Origin: Thalassospira profundimaris
GTDB taxonomy: Bacteria; Pseudomonadota; Alphaproteobacteria; Rhodospirillales; Thalassospiraceae
Direction: 5' to 3'
DNA: 64,000 bases
Assembly: GCF_003326755.1 (NCBI RefSeq)
Contig: NZ_JPWH01000004.1
Span: 1 to 64,000, forward strand
Position numbers and translations under genes: made by a program. Shown here in pieces: positions 56,823 to 64,000 of the stretch (positions within the stretch are counted from its first letter, which is position 1; the number at the start of each line of letters is the position of its first letter). The notes beneath the pieces were generated by a model that saw only the letters and a list, made by a program, of their open reading frames with translations, was not told the DNA's origin and searched no databases.

Positions 56823-57437
56823 ATGATACTATATTACATGCCGGGGGCTTGTTCACTCTCGACTCATATTTCCCTGTGTGAAACAGGGGAGCCGTTTCGC
56901 CTTGTTAAGGTGGATAACAAGACCTTTAAAACGGAACATGGTGAAGATTTTCTGTCCATTAATCCTGATGGCTGCGTTCCCGTTCTGCAATTTTCCACCG
57001 GCAAAGTGATCACTGATTGCGTCGCGGGACTGCATTATATCGCTGATCATTTTTGGCAAAGTGGCGTGTCGCCCGCGCCGGATTCCGATGAACGTATTCA
57101 GTTAAACGCATTTTTGACCCAGATCGAGCAGCAGCTTCACGGGCAATTTGCGCCCTTGCAGCAAAAGGGGATAGCGGCAGATATACGGGATGCCGTGATT
57201 GTCAGGCTTTCGGATGAATTTGAGAAATATGAGAAACTGTTTTCCGATGGTCGGCAGTATTTAATGGGCCGGCAATTTAGTGTGGCTGATGCCTATTTGC
57301 TTGTTGCGATTAATTGGGCGGGCATGGCTGGTATTAATACGTTTCGTTGGCCCCATATTGGCGATTTCGGGGACCGAATGCGCGAGCGGCCATCTGTCTT
57401 GGCGGCTTTGCGGGCGGAGGGACTTTGGGTCGATTGA
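56823..57437 (+). CDS. Glutathione S-transferase (beta class-like)
   Basis: 204 residues. N-terminal thioredoxin-like domain with C10 in PGACSLSTHI, the position of the beta-class catalytic Cys, and cis-Pro in GCVPVL. The helical C-terminal domain has SVADAYLLVAINWA. Cytoplasmic detoxification enzyme; substrate unknown. Monocistronic; starts after AGATGTGTCAAG, a weak ribosome site. Confidence 0.9.
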   Translation: MILYYMPGACSLSTHISLCETGEPFRLVKVDNKTFKTEHGEDFLSINPDGCVPVLQFSTGKVITDCVAGLHYIADHFWQSGVSPAPDSDERIQLNAFLTQIEQQLHGQFAPLQQKGIAADIRDAVIVRLSDEFEKYEKLFSDGRQYLMGRQFSVADAYLLVAINWAGMAGINTFRWPHIGDFGDRMRERPSVLAALRAEGLWVD

Positions 57438-57514
57438 TCAAAAGGCAATTTTTGACCGGGTGTAGCTGTTTTACTGTCGTTTCTGTTGCAAAAGGCTGCC
57501 TGTGTTTGAATGTA

Positions 57515-57550
57515 AAAACAGCCTGCGGGAAGGGTCCGGCAGGCTGTTTT
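57515..57550. terminator. Bidirectional terminator between GST and small membrane gene
   Basis: AAAACAGCCTGC (57515-57526) pairs perfectly with GCAGGCTGTTTT (57539-57550). Confidence 0.9.
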
Positions 57551-57586
57551 GCGTTTGGCATTTCGGAAAATGGTTTTGGCCGAAAT

Positions 57587-57775
57587 TTAACGGCTGAAAT
57601 CAATCAAAATCAGGAAGGCAACCGGTACCAGCGCAAGGGCGACATAAATCCAGGCTGACGCGATGGAAATACCCAGCGCGGCCAGGACATAACCGCTGAG
57701 ATAGAGAACCAGGCCAATAACGGCGACCAGCAGGATGCCGATTAACGGCAAGGCGACTTTGGAATCGGTTTTCAT
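57587..57775 (-). CDS. Small two-helix membrane protein (62 aa)
   Basis: The ATG at 57775 (MKTDSKVALPLIG) with GGGGAG about 12 bases upstream is preferred over longer frames. The product is nearly all hydrophobic with two membrane helices (about 8-28 and 34-57) and ends LILIDFSR. No family recognised. It is closed by the shared terminator at 57515. Confidence 0.65.
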   Translation of the reverse strand: MKTDSKVALPLIGILLVAVIGLVLYLSGYVLAALGISIASAWIYVALALVPVAFLILIDFSR

Positions 57776-58415
57776 CGATGCGTTGCTCCCCAAGCATGGG
57801 CCCATGAAAAGGGTCCCCTGAAAATCTGCCGGACTATACCACCGGGATTTGAAATCCGTTTTGACTAGGATCAATATCGGCGCGTGCTTTGTGTAAAGGG
57901 AAAAGCACTATTCTACCTGACCGTCAAATATTAACCGGTATCGAGTTTGCAAGGCGGGCAGGGATAGGGGAAGGAAAGGCCGTATTTTAGGCGCAACTTA
58001 TTCGGTGTTGCGGATGGTGCGGGGCTTTTGTGCGGGGACTTTATATATAGGGCGCGATATATAGGTTGCGGCCATCCGGATGGGGTCGGCCGTTGACGAA
58101 TCCTGATGTCATAATGGCGAATCCCGTAATATGATCGGGGCCGTGTTGGTGAGAGCATAAATATCGGGGCGGATATTTGTCGCTTTTGTCGATAAAACGG
58201 GGATTAATCGTGCCACAGGCAGGCGCTGCGCCGGGGCGAAACCGGTGAAAAACGACAATCGGCCCGGCAAACACAGAATTCCGCAGGAATTGGGGTAAAT
58301 TGCACGGAAGAGGCTTGACGGCATCGGTTTGAGGCAGTATTAACCCGGCTCCAAGCGCGGGCCTGCGTGTTCAGGCCAAGCGTCCTTTTGCGAAATTAGA
58401 CCAGGAGATCAGGTC
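57776..58415. other. Intergenic region upstream of rpmB
   Basis: 640 bases without a gene that I can support. It holds the promoter of the small membrane gene, a short AT palindrome-like run near 58041-58063 (TATATAT ... ATATATA around GGGCGCG) and the rpmB promoter at 58315. Short open frames on the minus strand lack ribosome sites. Confidence 0.5.
58315..58343 (+). promoter_or_regulatory. rpmB promoter
   Basis: TTGACG (58315-58320), 17-base spacer, TATTAA (58338-58343), about 72 bases before rpmB. Confidence 0.6.
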
Positions 58416-58709
58416 ATGGCACGTCGCTGCCCGGTATCCGGCAAAGGCGTTTTGGTCGGCATGAATGTGAGCCACGCCCACAATCGTACCAAACGTCGTT
58501 TTCTTCCGAACTTGCAGCAGACCTCGCTGTTGAGCGAAACGCTCGGCCGCTCGGTTCGTATGCGTCTGACCACCAATGCCATCCGCACCATCGAAAAACG
58601 TGGTGGCCTGGATGCGTATCTGATTGGCACGGCTAACACCAAGCTTGATGCCGATCTGCTTAAGGTTAAGCGTCAGATCGTTAAAGCTGCTGAAGCAAAA
58701 GCTGCCTAA
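58416..58709 (+). CDS. rpmB: Ribosomal protein bL28
   Basis: 97-residue 50S protein. The N-terminus ARRCPVSGKGVLVGMNVSHAHNRTKRRFLPNLQ (residues 2-34, here described in parts) and the following SVRMRLTTNAIRTIEKRGG are standard for bL28. Only one Cys of the possible zinc site is present in the N-terminal part. AGGAGATCAGGTC ribosome site. Has its own promoter and two terminators. Confidence 0.97.
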   Translation: MARRCPVSGKGVLVGMNVSHAHNRTKRRFLPNLQQTSLLSETLGRSVRMRLTTNAIRTIEKRGGLDAYLIGTANTKLDADLLKVKRQIVKAAEAKAA

Positions 58710-58734
58710 GGCAATTTTGCTTTAACGAAGTACG

Positions 58735-58762
58735 AAGGTCCGTCTTTGGCGGGCCTTTTTGC
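58735..58762 (+). terminator. First terminator after rpmB
   Basis: AAGGTCCG (58735-58742) pairs with CGGGCCTT (58750-58757) with one G-U, followed by TTT. Confidence 0.8.
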
Positions 58763-58788
58763 TTTTTCAGATATGGCCGCAAGGCCGT

Positions 58789-58823
58789 AAAACAGCCGGA
58801 CAATGCGTTCCGGCTGTTTTTAC
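58789..58823. terminator. Second terminator after rpmB
   Basis: AAAACAGCCGGA (58789-58800) pairs perfectly with TCCGGCTGTTTT (58809-58820), then T. Tandem with the previous hairpin. Confidence 0.85.
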
Positions 58824-58947
58824 GTGTGCCGGGGCAATCGCGATTAAAGCGGATGAATTTGGCCATTCTGAACGGACGCGCTGCGGGCCGGTATTGTGGG
58901 AGGTTGCTGAAATATCGCCGGATTTTCCGGTGATTTTGCATTGCCGC

Positions 58948-59099
58948 GACTCGGCGTAAAAGCGGTTTTGCGCTTTTGGAAAAATCGTTTATAATCTTCT
59001 CAATCAGTGATTTATGCGTGCGTTACCACCCGTATGTAAAACGTCACAGGATATTCATCAGCCCCGTGTGACGAAGATGCTAGACAGGCGGTACGACTC
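58948..59099 (+). promoter_or_regulatory. Promoter region of the HNH gene with two GANTC sites
   Basis: TTGCGC (58968-58973), 17-base spacer and a perfect TATAAT (58991-58996) form a promoter about 130 bases before the gene. GANTC sites lie at 58948 and 59095, either side of it. The rest of this 414-base gap holds only the rpmB terminators. Confidence 0.5.
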
Positions 59100-59123
59100 T
59101 GTAAACACGGCGGAGCGGATGAT

Positions 59124-59690
59124 ATGTTTCTATCGCCCAATACGTGTCCGGCCCTTGTTCTTAACGCGGATTTTCGCCCGTTAAGCTACTTCCCGCTGTC
59201 TTTGTGGTCCTGGCAGGATACGCTAAAGGCGGTGTTCCTTGATCGCGTCAATGTTCTTTCCGAATATGACCGCGAGGTACGCTCGCCTTCCTTTAAAATG
59301 AAGCTGCCCAGCGTCATTTCCCTAAAAGAATATGTGCCGATCAAAAGCACACCTGCCTTTACCCGTTTTAACGTTTTTTTGCGGGACCGTTTTAGCTGCC
59401 AATATTGCGGCGAACGCCTGCCGGTCAATGATTTGACCTTTGATCATGTGGTGCCGCGCTCCAAGGGCGGGCGCACGAACTGGACCAATATTGTCGCGGC
59501 ATGTGGTACGTGCAACCTGCACAAGGGAAGCCGATCGGTCAAAGAGGCTGGTCTTCATTTGCGCAGGCGGCCCGACCAGCCCACGATGCAGCAGTTGCAA
59601 TCCATCGGACGCTCTTTCCCGCCAAACTATCTTCACGAAAGTTGGCGGGATTTTTTATACTGGGATACCGAACTGGAATACGATTTTTAA
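59124..59690 (+). CDS. HNH endonuclease
   Basis: 188 residues with a zinc-supported HNH motif: CQYCGERLPVNDLTFDHVVPRSKGG (residues about 93-117; Cys pair, catalytic DHV), NIVAACGTCNLHKGSR with the second Cys pair. This version, with the N-terminal PALVLNADFRPLSYFPLSLW, is widespread and chromosomal across alphaproteobacteria, unlike restriction or homing nucleases, and its role is unknown. Monocistronic, with terminator. Confidence 0.9.
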   Translation: MFLSPNTCPALVLNADFRPLSYFPLSLWSWQDTLKAVFLDRVNVLSEYDREVRSPSFKMKLPSVISLKEYVPIKSTPAFTRFNVFLRDRFSCQYCGERLPVNDLTFDHVVPRSKGGRTNWTNIVAACGTCNLHKGSRSVKEAGLHLRRRPDQPTMQQLQSIGRSFPPNYLHESWRDFLYWDTELEYDF

Positions 59691-59744
59691 GGAAAGTTTT
59701 GCCGGGTGTATCGGGCGGAGGGCCTGAAAGCCCTTCAGAATATA

Positions 59745-59786
59745 AAAGCCGACGCAGGCAGGTGCGTCGGCTTTGCTGTTTTTTAG
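59745..59786. terminator. Terminator after the HNH gene
   Basis: AAAGCCGACGC (59745-59755) pairs with GCGTCGGCTTT (59764-59774), then GCTGTTTTTT. Confidence 0.88.
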
Positions 59787-59855
59787 GGGGATCCCGCAAA
59801 AGGTGGTTTTGATTGGGCCTTGTGCGGGTATCGCTGGGTTCGTGGGATACCAGGC

Positions 59856-60380
59856 TCAGTTTTGGCCGATGGTGCGCATCATTGTGCTGCGGGGAGCCAA
59901 AAAGCAGAACACGGCCATCGCGATTGAGAAGAACAAATTGACCGTGGGCATGGTGATGCCAAACAGTTTCCAGTCAATTTTATCGCAGCGAACGATGGGT
60001 TGTGCCAAAAGCTGTGCCTTGAGGTCGGCAATGTTTGAGGCGCCGCTTGTCAGGCCGCCACACATTTCCGGGCCATCCCACCACAGTTCCTGAACGCCGA
60101 CATGGTAAAAGGCAATGCCGGCACCAACGGCAAAGGCAACACCGCACAGATATATCAGCCCGCGTGACAGGCCTGGCTGACGGATCAGCAGCAGCGAAAT
60201 AATGGCGAGACCCAGGACGCTGTAATAGGGGATGCGTTGATAGAGACACAGAATGCACGGCAGCAGTTTTTGAACATATTGCGCATAAAATGCAAAACCG
60301 AGACTACCCGCCGCCACCAGAAAAACAAACAGGCCAGGCAGCGGGGAGGGGGTGCGGCGACGGGAATATGAAGATGCCAT
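59856..60380 (-). CDS. dsbB: Disulfide bond formation protein DsbB
   Basis: 174 residues with four membrane helices. First redox pair C42/C45 in PCILCLYQR and second pair C107/C132 in the periplasmic loop (EMCGGL and VRCDKID). DsbB passes electrons from DsbA-type oxidases to quinone. It is co-directional with the DedA-like gene upstream (35-base gap). The DsbA-like protein at 18.3 kb is a candidate partner. Confidence 0.92.
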   Translation of the reverse strand: MASSYSRRRTPSPLPGLFVFLVAAGSLGFAFYAQYVQKLLPCILCLYQRIPYYSVLGLAIISLLLIRQPGLSRGLIYLCGVAFAVGAGIAFYHVGVQELWWDGPEMCGGLTSGASNIADLKAQLLAQPIVRCDKIDWKLFGITMPTVNLFFSIAMAVFCFLAPRSTMMRTIGQN

Positions 60381-60415
60381 CAGGCTTCCTCCATGACGCG
60401 TGTTGGTGACGTAGT

Positions 60416-60997
60416 CTAGATCAGGTATTTGATGGCGACAAAGCCGCCCACCAGCCCGACGATGAAAACCGTAAAGACAAGACCCAGACGTTTTTCGATA
60501 AAATCACGGATGGGCGGACCAAACTGCCAGATCAGCGCGGCAATCAGGAAAAAGCGAATACCGCGCGCCAAAACCGATGAGACCGAGAAAATGACCGGAT
60601 CAAGCGATGTGACCCCGGAAAGGATCGTAATGACCTTGTAGGGGAAGGGTGTAACCCCGGCAATAAAAACGGCCCAGGCACCCCATTCATTATAATAGTC
60701 GCGAAATGTTTCAAACTTGCTGGCGTAGCCGTAAAAGGCCAATACGGGTTTACCGACACTTTCAAACAGGAAATGCCCGATTGCGTATCCTGCCAGACCC
60801 CCCAATACCGATGCGACCATGCAAATGGTGGCATAGCGCCATGCCTTGTTACGGGCGGCGAGAATCATGGGAATAAGCAGAATATCTGGCGGGATGGGAA
60901 AGAATGAGCTTTCGGCAAAGGCAATGATGGCCAGGGCAATGGTAGCATGGCGATGGGAAGCCAGGCTAAGGGTCCAGTCATATAGTCTGCGAAGCAC
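60416..60997 (-). CDS. DedA/YqaA-family membrane protein
   Basis: 193 residues with about five hydrophobic segments. YqaA/VTT-type marks: AFAESSFFPIPPDILLIPM near 27-45, with the acidic Glu and the Pro pair, and FIAGVTPFPYKVITILSG. DedA relatives are lipid-carrier or polyprenyl-phosphate flippases; function of this subgroup is unproven. Upstream of dsbB in a likely two-gene operon. Confidence 0.9.
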   Translation of the reverse strand: MLRRLYDWTLSLASHRHATIALAIIAFAESSFFPIPPDILLIPMILAARNKAWRYATICMVASVLGGLAGYAIGHFLFESVGKPVLAFYGYASKFETFRDYYNEWGAWAVFIAGVTPFPYKVITILSGVTSLDPVIFSVSSVLARGIRFFLIAALIWQFGPPIRDFIEKRLGLVFTVFIVGLVGGFVAIKYLI

Positions 60998-61200
60998 CAG
61001 GAGCGACCTTTATTTCAGGCCGCATGGTTATGGGCCGTATGCTGAAGGATGGGGCGATGTAACTCTATTTGACGAGCCGCTGCAACGGTTTCTGACAGAA
61101 ACGTGATCAACTTGTTTTTTTTACGCAAAGCCCCATTGACCAGCGTGAAATTCTCGCTATTATCCGCCCCCACGATGGACGGCGCATCAGGCGCCTTGCT

Positions 61201-61286
61201 GCCCCTGTGGCGGAATTGGTAGACGCGGCAGACTCAAAATCTGTTTCACTTTGTGAGTGGGAGTTCGATTCTCCCCGGGGGCACCA
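61201..61286 (+). tRNA. tRNA-Leu (anticodon CAA)
   Basis: 86 bases, type II tRNA with a long variable arm. The acceptor GCCCCTG pairs with CGGGGGC, the discriminator A and CCA are encoded, the anticodon loop is CTCAAAA (anticodon CAA) and the T-loop is TTCGATT. It sits alone on the plus strand. Confidence 0.97.
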
Positions 61287-61936
61287 TCGATTTTCTCTTC
61301 CCGGTATCTGCCAATGTTGGTTTTTGTGTCTGAAACGCTAGCTGCGTTGCCAGGCAGAATGTGCGTTTCCGGTGTTCCGGACAATGCCCGAATTTCCCAC
61401 ATCCCCTAAATTCCGGTGCGTCTTTCTTTTCCTGTCATGATAAAACCGGTTCCCCGATTTTGTTTGTTTTAAACCGGTTTTTGTCCAAACAGGGTTGAGC
61501 GCGCAACCTTTAAGGGTTATTTGAGCGAAAAATACATTGTTTTAGGGAGAGCCTTGGAAAAGAGAAAGTGCGTCTGCAAAATCTTTCGGGCAAGAAGGTG
61601 TATCGCCAGACGCAGGTCTTATGACACCATCGAGAGATTTTAGAGGGGGCCGTTTTGCGGGCATCGTTGGCAATGCCAACCGTGGTAAGAGCCCTTTTAT
61701 ATTTCATGCAAAACTTGAACAAAATGCGTAATTTCTGTGCTTAAACCGGTTTCGGGTTTAATCGAAAAGGGTGTCGGAGATGTTTCCCGGAAATATGAAT
61801 TTGATTTTTCTCGGCAAAATTTTGTGCATCGAAAGCCGTGTTTGCATTGATCTGAGGGCGTTTTGAGCAAATGCGGCTTCGTCGCCGGATGCGAGAGTAC
61901 GGGGTGGTACCTGCAACGGGCCGGATTTGTGTAAAA
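61287..61936. other. Gene-free AT-rich tract between tRNA-Leu and hns
   Basis: About 650 bases without a convincing gene. Three copies of AAACCGGTT (61443, 61471, 61743; the last two extend to AAACCGGTTT) are present. Short open frames on the minus strand lack ribosome sites and protein-like composition. Confidence 0.55.
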
Positions 61937-61938
61937 TA

Positions 61939-61968
61939 AAACCTCCTGCCTGGAAAAGCAGGAGGTTT
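61939..61968 (-). terminator. Terminator of the hns-like gene
   Basis: AAACCTCCTGC (61939-61949) pairs with GCAGGAGGTTT (61958-61968). On the minus strand it is followed by TATTTTAC. Confidence 0.85.
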
Positions 61969-62004
61969 GGTCGTCAAAGCCACATTGCGGCGGCCCCGAT
62001 ATTC

Positions 62005-62415
62005 TTATTTTTCAAGTTCGGCAACGTGTGCCTTGTAGTTCGGATGTTCCGGATTGAGATAAGCCGGATCATTTTTAATGGCATCAACAGTCGTGCCTTT
62101 TTCTTCTGCCAGTTTCAGCACCCAACCGATAACGCGGCCACGACCCGTCCATGTTTCTTCGGGGTTAACCGGGTTGCGGTATTTCGGCGGTGTGGACTGT
62201 TTGCTTTTGGCCGGCGCAGAAGATGCAGCGGTTGCTTTAAAAACTTCCGGGTAAAGTTCGCGAATGGAAAAACCGGCATCGTTCAATTTCTGGTTAAATT
62301 CGGCGCGAAGGTCCTTGATGGCCTGTTCTTTTCGGTTCTCGACTTCTTCTTCCGTCTGCTCCATCAGCTCGCGCAGTTCTTTATAGCTCAGTTTTGAAAT
62401 ATCGATGGTGCTCAT
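62005..62415 (-). CDS. H-NS family DNA-binding protein
   Basis: The ATG at 62415 after AGGAGAA gives 136 residues. N-terminal coiled-coil oligomerisation region (about 5-50), Ala/Ser/Lys linker and the H-NS DNA-binding motif YRNPVNPEETWTGRGR at 79-94. Proteins of this type silence AT-rich, often horizontally acquired DNA. The gene lies inside AT-rich DNA itself. The motif continues VIGWVLKLAEE in place of the common RxPxW end. Confidence 0.9.
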   Translation of the reverse strand: MSTIDISKLSYKELRELMEQTEEEVENRKEQAIKDLRAEFNQKLNDAGFSIRELYPEVFKATAASSAPAKSKQSTPPKYRNPVNPEETWTGRGRVIGWVLKLAEEKGTTVDAIKNDPAYLNPEHPNYKAHVAELEK

Positions 62416-63537
62416 TATGTTTCTCCTGAAAACAATAAATTCATGTCCTACATAATGCCTATTCTTCCGGAGAGCAAGATGTTTTAAGAAATTTAAAAGC
62501 ACGCCAAGATGCTTTTTTGATTATAGCAAATGTTACCCCGAATTGTGATCATTCCGTAAGCAACAATTTAAATTTGCTGATCATGGAGTTTTGTTGAAAA
62601 AATAATATGTAAAACAATGACTTGCGTGGCGTCGTTTGACTTTCTGATATGATGTTTCATATCGCACCCGTCGCGGTTTTTTCAAATAAAAACGATTCAT
62701 CTGCATTTTTTGATACAATCATGAAATGGTTATGTGAAAAGCATATTTCTAAAATTGAATAAACGTCGCATACCGGAAGATAGATGATCTATATCAGTGT
62801 ATGGTATTTTGCGATGTAACCGGATGTTGCGGTCTTTGACAGGTGGTTGGGAGTGCAGGAGCAGGGGGTGTCGTGCTCGCTATTGTATGCGGTTGTTTTG
62901 CATCAACAGGAACCAGCCTCAAAAAAATGAACCGACTATTTTGCGCCGAACCGCTCATTGGGTGATCGGTCTGGAACATCACGCGTATAATCAGGACAGA
63001 TATGTGTTTTGCAGTGCGCCGTTTATCGGACAAGAAGGACAAACAGGGTGTTGATTGCGGCAAGCTGTTATTGTGCCGCCAAGGGCGAGGGCGAAAAACG
63101 GTCAGATTGATGAATTTGCGAATGAATGACGGCCCTGTAAGCCTGAAGTTTCGTTGAAATCGATCATCTCACAAGGAATTTACTAGCCAAAGGGGTTGGA
63201 TTCTGTTTGTTTAATATACTAATGTATATTTCCTGATCTGGTTCTTTATTCTCCCCCGGCTTGTTTTGAGCGTGGTCAGGAGCTGGCTGATGAAATATCG
63301 GCAGTTTTCCGGCAAGCGGCACGATGCGGTTTGCGATCCGGCGACGTTTTTTCGTGTATCCAACGGTTCGTGTGATCCTGGGCCTGCTGCGGATTCAGCG
63401 GAACAGTTAACGCCAAAACAGGCAAAGAGATATTGACAGACGTGACGATGCCATTGGCGGATATGGGACATTTTGCCAGTTCCCAACATTCTTGATGAAA
63501 CGATTGTAAAAAAAAATTGCTAGGGAAATAGCCAGTT
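62416..63537. other. 1.1-kb AT-rich region upstream of the hns-like gene
   Basis: No gene is supported here. Open frames at 62797-63054 (+) and 63211-63489 (-) are of poor composition and lack ribosome sites. A perfect inverted repeat AATATAC-TAAT-GTATATT lies at 63213-63230. The region must contain the hns promoter (minus) and the sensor-gene promoter (plus). Confidence 0.5.
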
Positions 63538-64000
63538 ATGTTCGGTTTAGGCCATATCAGTCAGCGCACGGCACGGGACTATCAACAGATCATCAGGGCG
63601 CTTGACAAGTCGGCGGCCGTTATTGAATTCAGCCTTGATGGATATGTTCTTCAGGCGAACGAAAACTTCCTGGCGGTTATGGGCTATCGTGCGGACGAAG
63701 TGATTGGAAAACATCACCGGATGTTTGTTGATGATGCCTATGCTCAAAGCACGGAATATAGCGATTTTTGGCGTAAACTTGCCAAAGGTGACTTTCAGGC
63801 CGCCGAATTTCGTCGGGTTGCCAGGGATGGGCGAACGGTTTGGATCGAAGCGTCCTATAATCCGATTTTTGATGGTGCCGGAAAGCCGGTAAAGATCATC
63901 AAATTTGCCTATGACGTGACGAAAAAGCGTGAGCAGCGCGCCGAGATGACCGGGATGCTGAATGCCATTCATAAATCGCAGGCGGTTATCGAGTTTGATC
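63538..64000 (+). CDS. PAS-domain sensor / probable chemoreceptor, 5' part
   Basis: The frame begins at ATG 63538 (AGGGAA about 10 bases upstream) and is still open at the window end. The 154 residues seen form a full PAS domain (SAAVIEFSLDGYVLQANENF, MGYRADEVIGKHHRMFV, DGRTVWIEASYNPIFD, VIKFAYDVT-like IIKFAYDVTKKREQR) and the start of a second PAS (HKSQAVIEFD). This tandem-PAS start with no signal peptide or membrane helix is typical of soluble Aer-like or BdlA-like methyl-accepting proteins. The C-terminal domain is outside the window, so the output is not known. Confidence 0.8.
   Translation, partial: MFGLGHISQRTARDYQQIIRALDKSAAVIEFSLDGYVLQANENFLAVMGYRADEVIGKHHRMFVDDAYAQSTEYSDFWRKLAKGDFQAAEFRRVARDGRTVWIEASYNPIFDGAGKPVKIIKFAYDVTKKREQRAEMTGMLNAIHKSQAVIEFD

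Noticed and set aside
61187-61402. Minus-strand 71-codon frame covering the tRNA-Leu
   Set aside because: It lies over the tRNA gene, which is certain.
61201-62005. Possible prophage or island attachment at tRNA-Leu
   Set aside because: No duplicate of the tRNA 3' end and no integrase were found within the visible part; only the AT-rich setting suggests it.
62797-63054. Plus-strand 85-codon frame in the AT-rich tract
   Set aside because: Arg/Cys-rich random-looking product, no ribosome site, no neighbours.
63547-63972. Minus-strand 141-codon frame opposite the PAS sensor
   Set aside because: The plus strand encodes a clear PAS domain in a frame open to the window end.

Overview
The window looks like a chromosomal segment of an alphaproteobacterium, most likely a Rhodospirillales marine type close to Thalassospira. 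This is an inference from gene content and order, not from a search. The pointers are a CcrM (GANTC) methyltransferase with GANTC sites in its leader, a separate F0 ATP-synthase operon with a b' subunit, an SMC/DsbA/DciA-like/MutY block, the aerobic cobaltochelatase pair CobS-CobT beside a J-domain protein and BolA, and an xerD / secreted protein / aroK / aroB / CorC-like block. Most genes use moderately GC-rich codons. A few stretches are clearly AT-rich: the lipoprotein near 0.5-1.1 kb, 13.5-13.75 kb and 61.3-63.5 kb.

Layout. 0-4.2 kb: end of a RibD/DHFR-like reductase, an AT-rich lipoprotein, then a minus-strand operon proA-nadD-rsfS-rlmH. 4.4-8.2 kb: a cobalamin riboswitch ahead of a lone CbiM-type permease, an Atm1-type ABC exporter and a DUF4269 protein. 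8.2-14.4 kb: MOSC protein, nadB, a GFA-family zinc protein, an RlmM-like methyltransferase, a secreted phytase-like esterase and a flavin reductase. 14.5-22.5 kb: ccrM with its GANTC-rich leader, a 67-residue protein, mutY, a DUF721/DciA-like protein, a DsbA-like thiol oxidoreductase and smc. 22.7-25.3 kb: F0 operon atpI-B-E-F'-F. 25.3-28.3 kb: methyltransferase, and a glutathionyl-hydroquinone reductase divergent from a LysR regulator. 28.3-35.3 kb: a coupled four-gene MoxR-DUF58-BatA/DUF4159-VWA/amidotransferase-like operon. 35.4-39.0 kb: divergent plus-strand operon DUF1285, Nudix, small membrane protein, CCA-adding enzyme and SGNH hydrolase. 39-41.5 kb: a small hypothetical protein and an EAL-CBS-GGDEF protein. 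41.7-48.9 kb: xerD, a 669-residue exported protein with a newly noticed 45-residue membrane protein, aroK-aroB, a CorC-like CBS membrane protein and a CBS-pair protein. 49-55 kb: DUF2889, BolA, J-domain protein, cobS-cobT, gluQ. 55-57.8 kb: LysR divergent from an atypical SDR, a GST and a small membrane protein. 58.4-61.3 kb: rpmB, an HNH nuclease, DsbB, a DedA/YqaA protein and tRNA-Leu(CAA). 61.3-64 kb: an H-NS-family gene in an AT-rich, gene-poor tract, then the start of a PAS-domain sensor or chemoreceptor that runs off the window.

Most of the window is core housekeeping. Its genes connect in a few ways. CobS-CobT (cobalt insertion) and the riboswitch-controlled CbiM (probable cobalt uptake) both serve B12 synthesis. 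DsbA-like and DsbB could form one oxidative folding pair. Several operons are translationally coupled by 1-4 base overlaps. Non-ATG starts are common: TTG for smc, dsbA-like, atpF and aroB; GTG for atpB, atpI, the Atm1 exporter and probably mutY and rsfS. I see no prophage, IS element, CRISPR array or defence island. The least explained material is the CcrM leader, the MoxR-type membrane operon, the 45-aa/669-aa secreted pair, two related tiny proteins sharing end motifs, and the AT-rich palindrome-bearing tract around hns.
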